Of a stretch of DNA of 6,063 nt, positions 5,818 through 6,063 are shown one piece after another. The DNA comes from Planctomycetaceae bacterium. Its GTDB lineage: Bacteria > Planctomycetota > Planctomycetia > Pirellulales > Thermoguttaceae. The stretch's first letter is position 1, and every line of letters begins with the position of its first letter. The stretch spans positions 1-6,063 of the forward strand of contig JAIROD010000895.1 in assembly GCA_031257725.1 (NCBI GenBank), read 5' to 3'. Below the pieces are notes generated by a model. The model was not told where the DNA came from, did not search any database, and was given only the letters and a program-made list of their open reading frames with translations. Both the position numbers and the translations under genes were made by a program.

Positions 5818-5834
5818 GTAACTGTCTATTTTAA
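5818..5834 (+). repeat. Solo copy of the MITE-like element end
   Basis: GTAACTGTCTATTTTAA here is identical over 15 bp to the left end of the element at 4187-4201, and the following AA also matches (17 bp in all). No inverted partner lies downstream in the window. It starts 40 bp after the oxidoreductase stop codon. It may be a remnant or a separate use of the same repeat end. Confidence 0.65.
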
Positions 5835-5863
5835 TTTTTGGTAATATTTCAGTGAAGTTTTTT

Positions 5864-5956
5864 ACATCCCAGCGGGATGTTTCCAACCTAGCCGTTGGTT
5901 TTGCGTTGTAACAATAGGGAATCAATGTTTTTATCTGAATAACGCAATACCAACGG
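5864..5956 (+). repeat. Hairpin repeat module, copy A
   Basis: A perfect small hairpin ACATCCC-AGC-GGGATGT (5864-5880) overlaps by one base the core TTTCCAACCTAGCCGT (5880-5895). The core leads into a large stem, CCGTTGGTTTTGCGTT (5892-5907) with AACGCAATACCAACGG (5941-5956), paired at 15 of 16 positions around a 33-nt loop. The core occurs again on the minus strand at 6019-6034 with two changes. There is no T-run after either stem on the plus strand, so a terminator for the oxidoreductase gene is not the best reading. Confidence 0.65.
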
Positions 5957-5990
5957 AACAAAATGGTAAAATGATAATCCTGTTATTTTT

Positions 5991-6048
5991 CCGTGTGTAC
6001 GGTGAGTACACCGCACACACGGCTACATTGGAAATGTCCTTGCAGGAC
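5991..6048 (-). repeat. Hairpin repeat module, copy B (inverted relative to A)
   Basis: CCGTGTGTACGGTG (5991-6004) pairs with CACCGCACACACGG (6009-6022) at 13 of 14 positions around an AGTA loop. On the minus strand the core TTTCCAATGTAGCCGT (6034-6019) matches 14 of 16 bases of the copy A core. A small hairpin GTCCT-TGC-AGGAC lies at 6036-6048. The order of parts is the same as in copy A, in the opposite orientation. Confidence 0.65.
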
Positions 6049-6063
6049 TAATAAAAATTAAAA

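Noticed and set aside
5864..5880. Intrinsic terminator for the oxidoreductase gene
   Set aside because: The stem is good, but no T-run follows it on the plus strand, and it is part of a longer repeat module seen elsewhere.

Overview
The window reads as a stretch of a moderately AT-rich bacterial chromosome with four complete protein genes, one possible gene tail at the left edge, and spacers full of small inverted repeats. The best guess for the source is the PVC superphylum, most likely a planctomycete. The reasons are a twin-arginine Gfo/Idh/MocA oxidoreductase with an SSRRDFLK leader, a type very abundant in planctomycetes, the absence of a Shine-Dalgarno site before three of the four genes, and palindromic spacer repeats. 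This assignment is an inference from style, not from a marker gene.

Layout. Positions 3-83 may hold the last codons of a plus-strand gene. A repeat-rich spacer follows (about 84-345). On the minus strand lie tadA (tRNA adenosine deaminase, 346-825) and nadE (glutamine-dependent NAD+ synthetase, 989-2950). A 279-bp divergent spacer (2951-3229) carries an 80-bp imperfect inverted repeat and a strong-looking promoter for the plus-strand isochorismatase-family hydrolase (3230-3829). A 592-bp gene-free spacer (3830-4421) holds a dispersed 18-mer, a long inverted repeat, a MITE-like 156-bp element with an imperfect 8-bp flanking repeat, and a small perfect palindrome. The Tat-exported oxidoreductase (4422-5777) follows. 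The right edge (5778-6063) is again non-coding and contains a lone copy of the MITE-like end plus two oppositely oriented copies of a hairpin repeat that also occurs near the left edge.

How the genes relate. tadA and nadE are housekeeping genes facing the same way but separated by 163 bp, so co-transcription is uncertain. The hydrolase is divergent from nadE and has its own promoter. Although its fold is shared with nicotinamidase, it lacks the nicotinamidase metal site, so a direct NAD-salvage link is not supported. The oxidoreductase stands alone and probably acts outside the cytoplasm on a sugar or sugar-like compound.

The genes are ordinary. The part that deserves attention is the spacers: almost every one carries its own inverted-repeat structure, and several repeat sequences recur within 6 kb. 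No new protein-coding system is visible.
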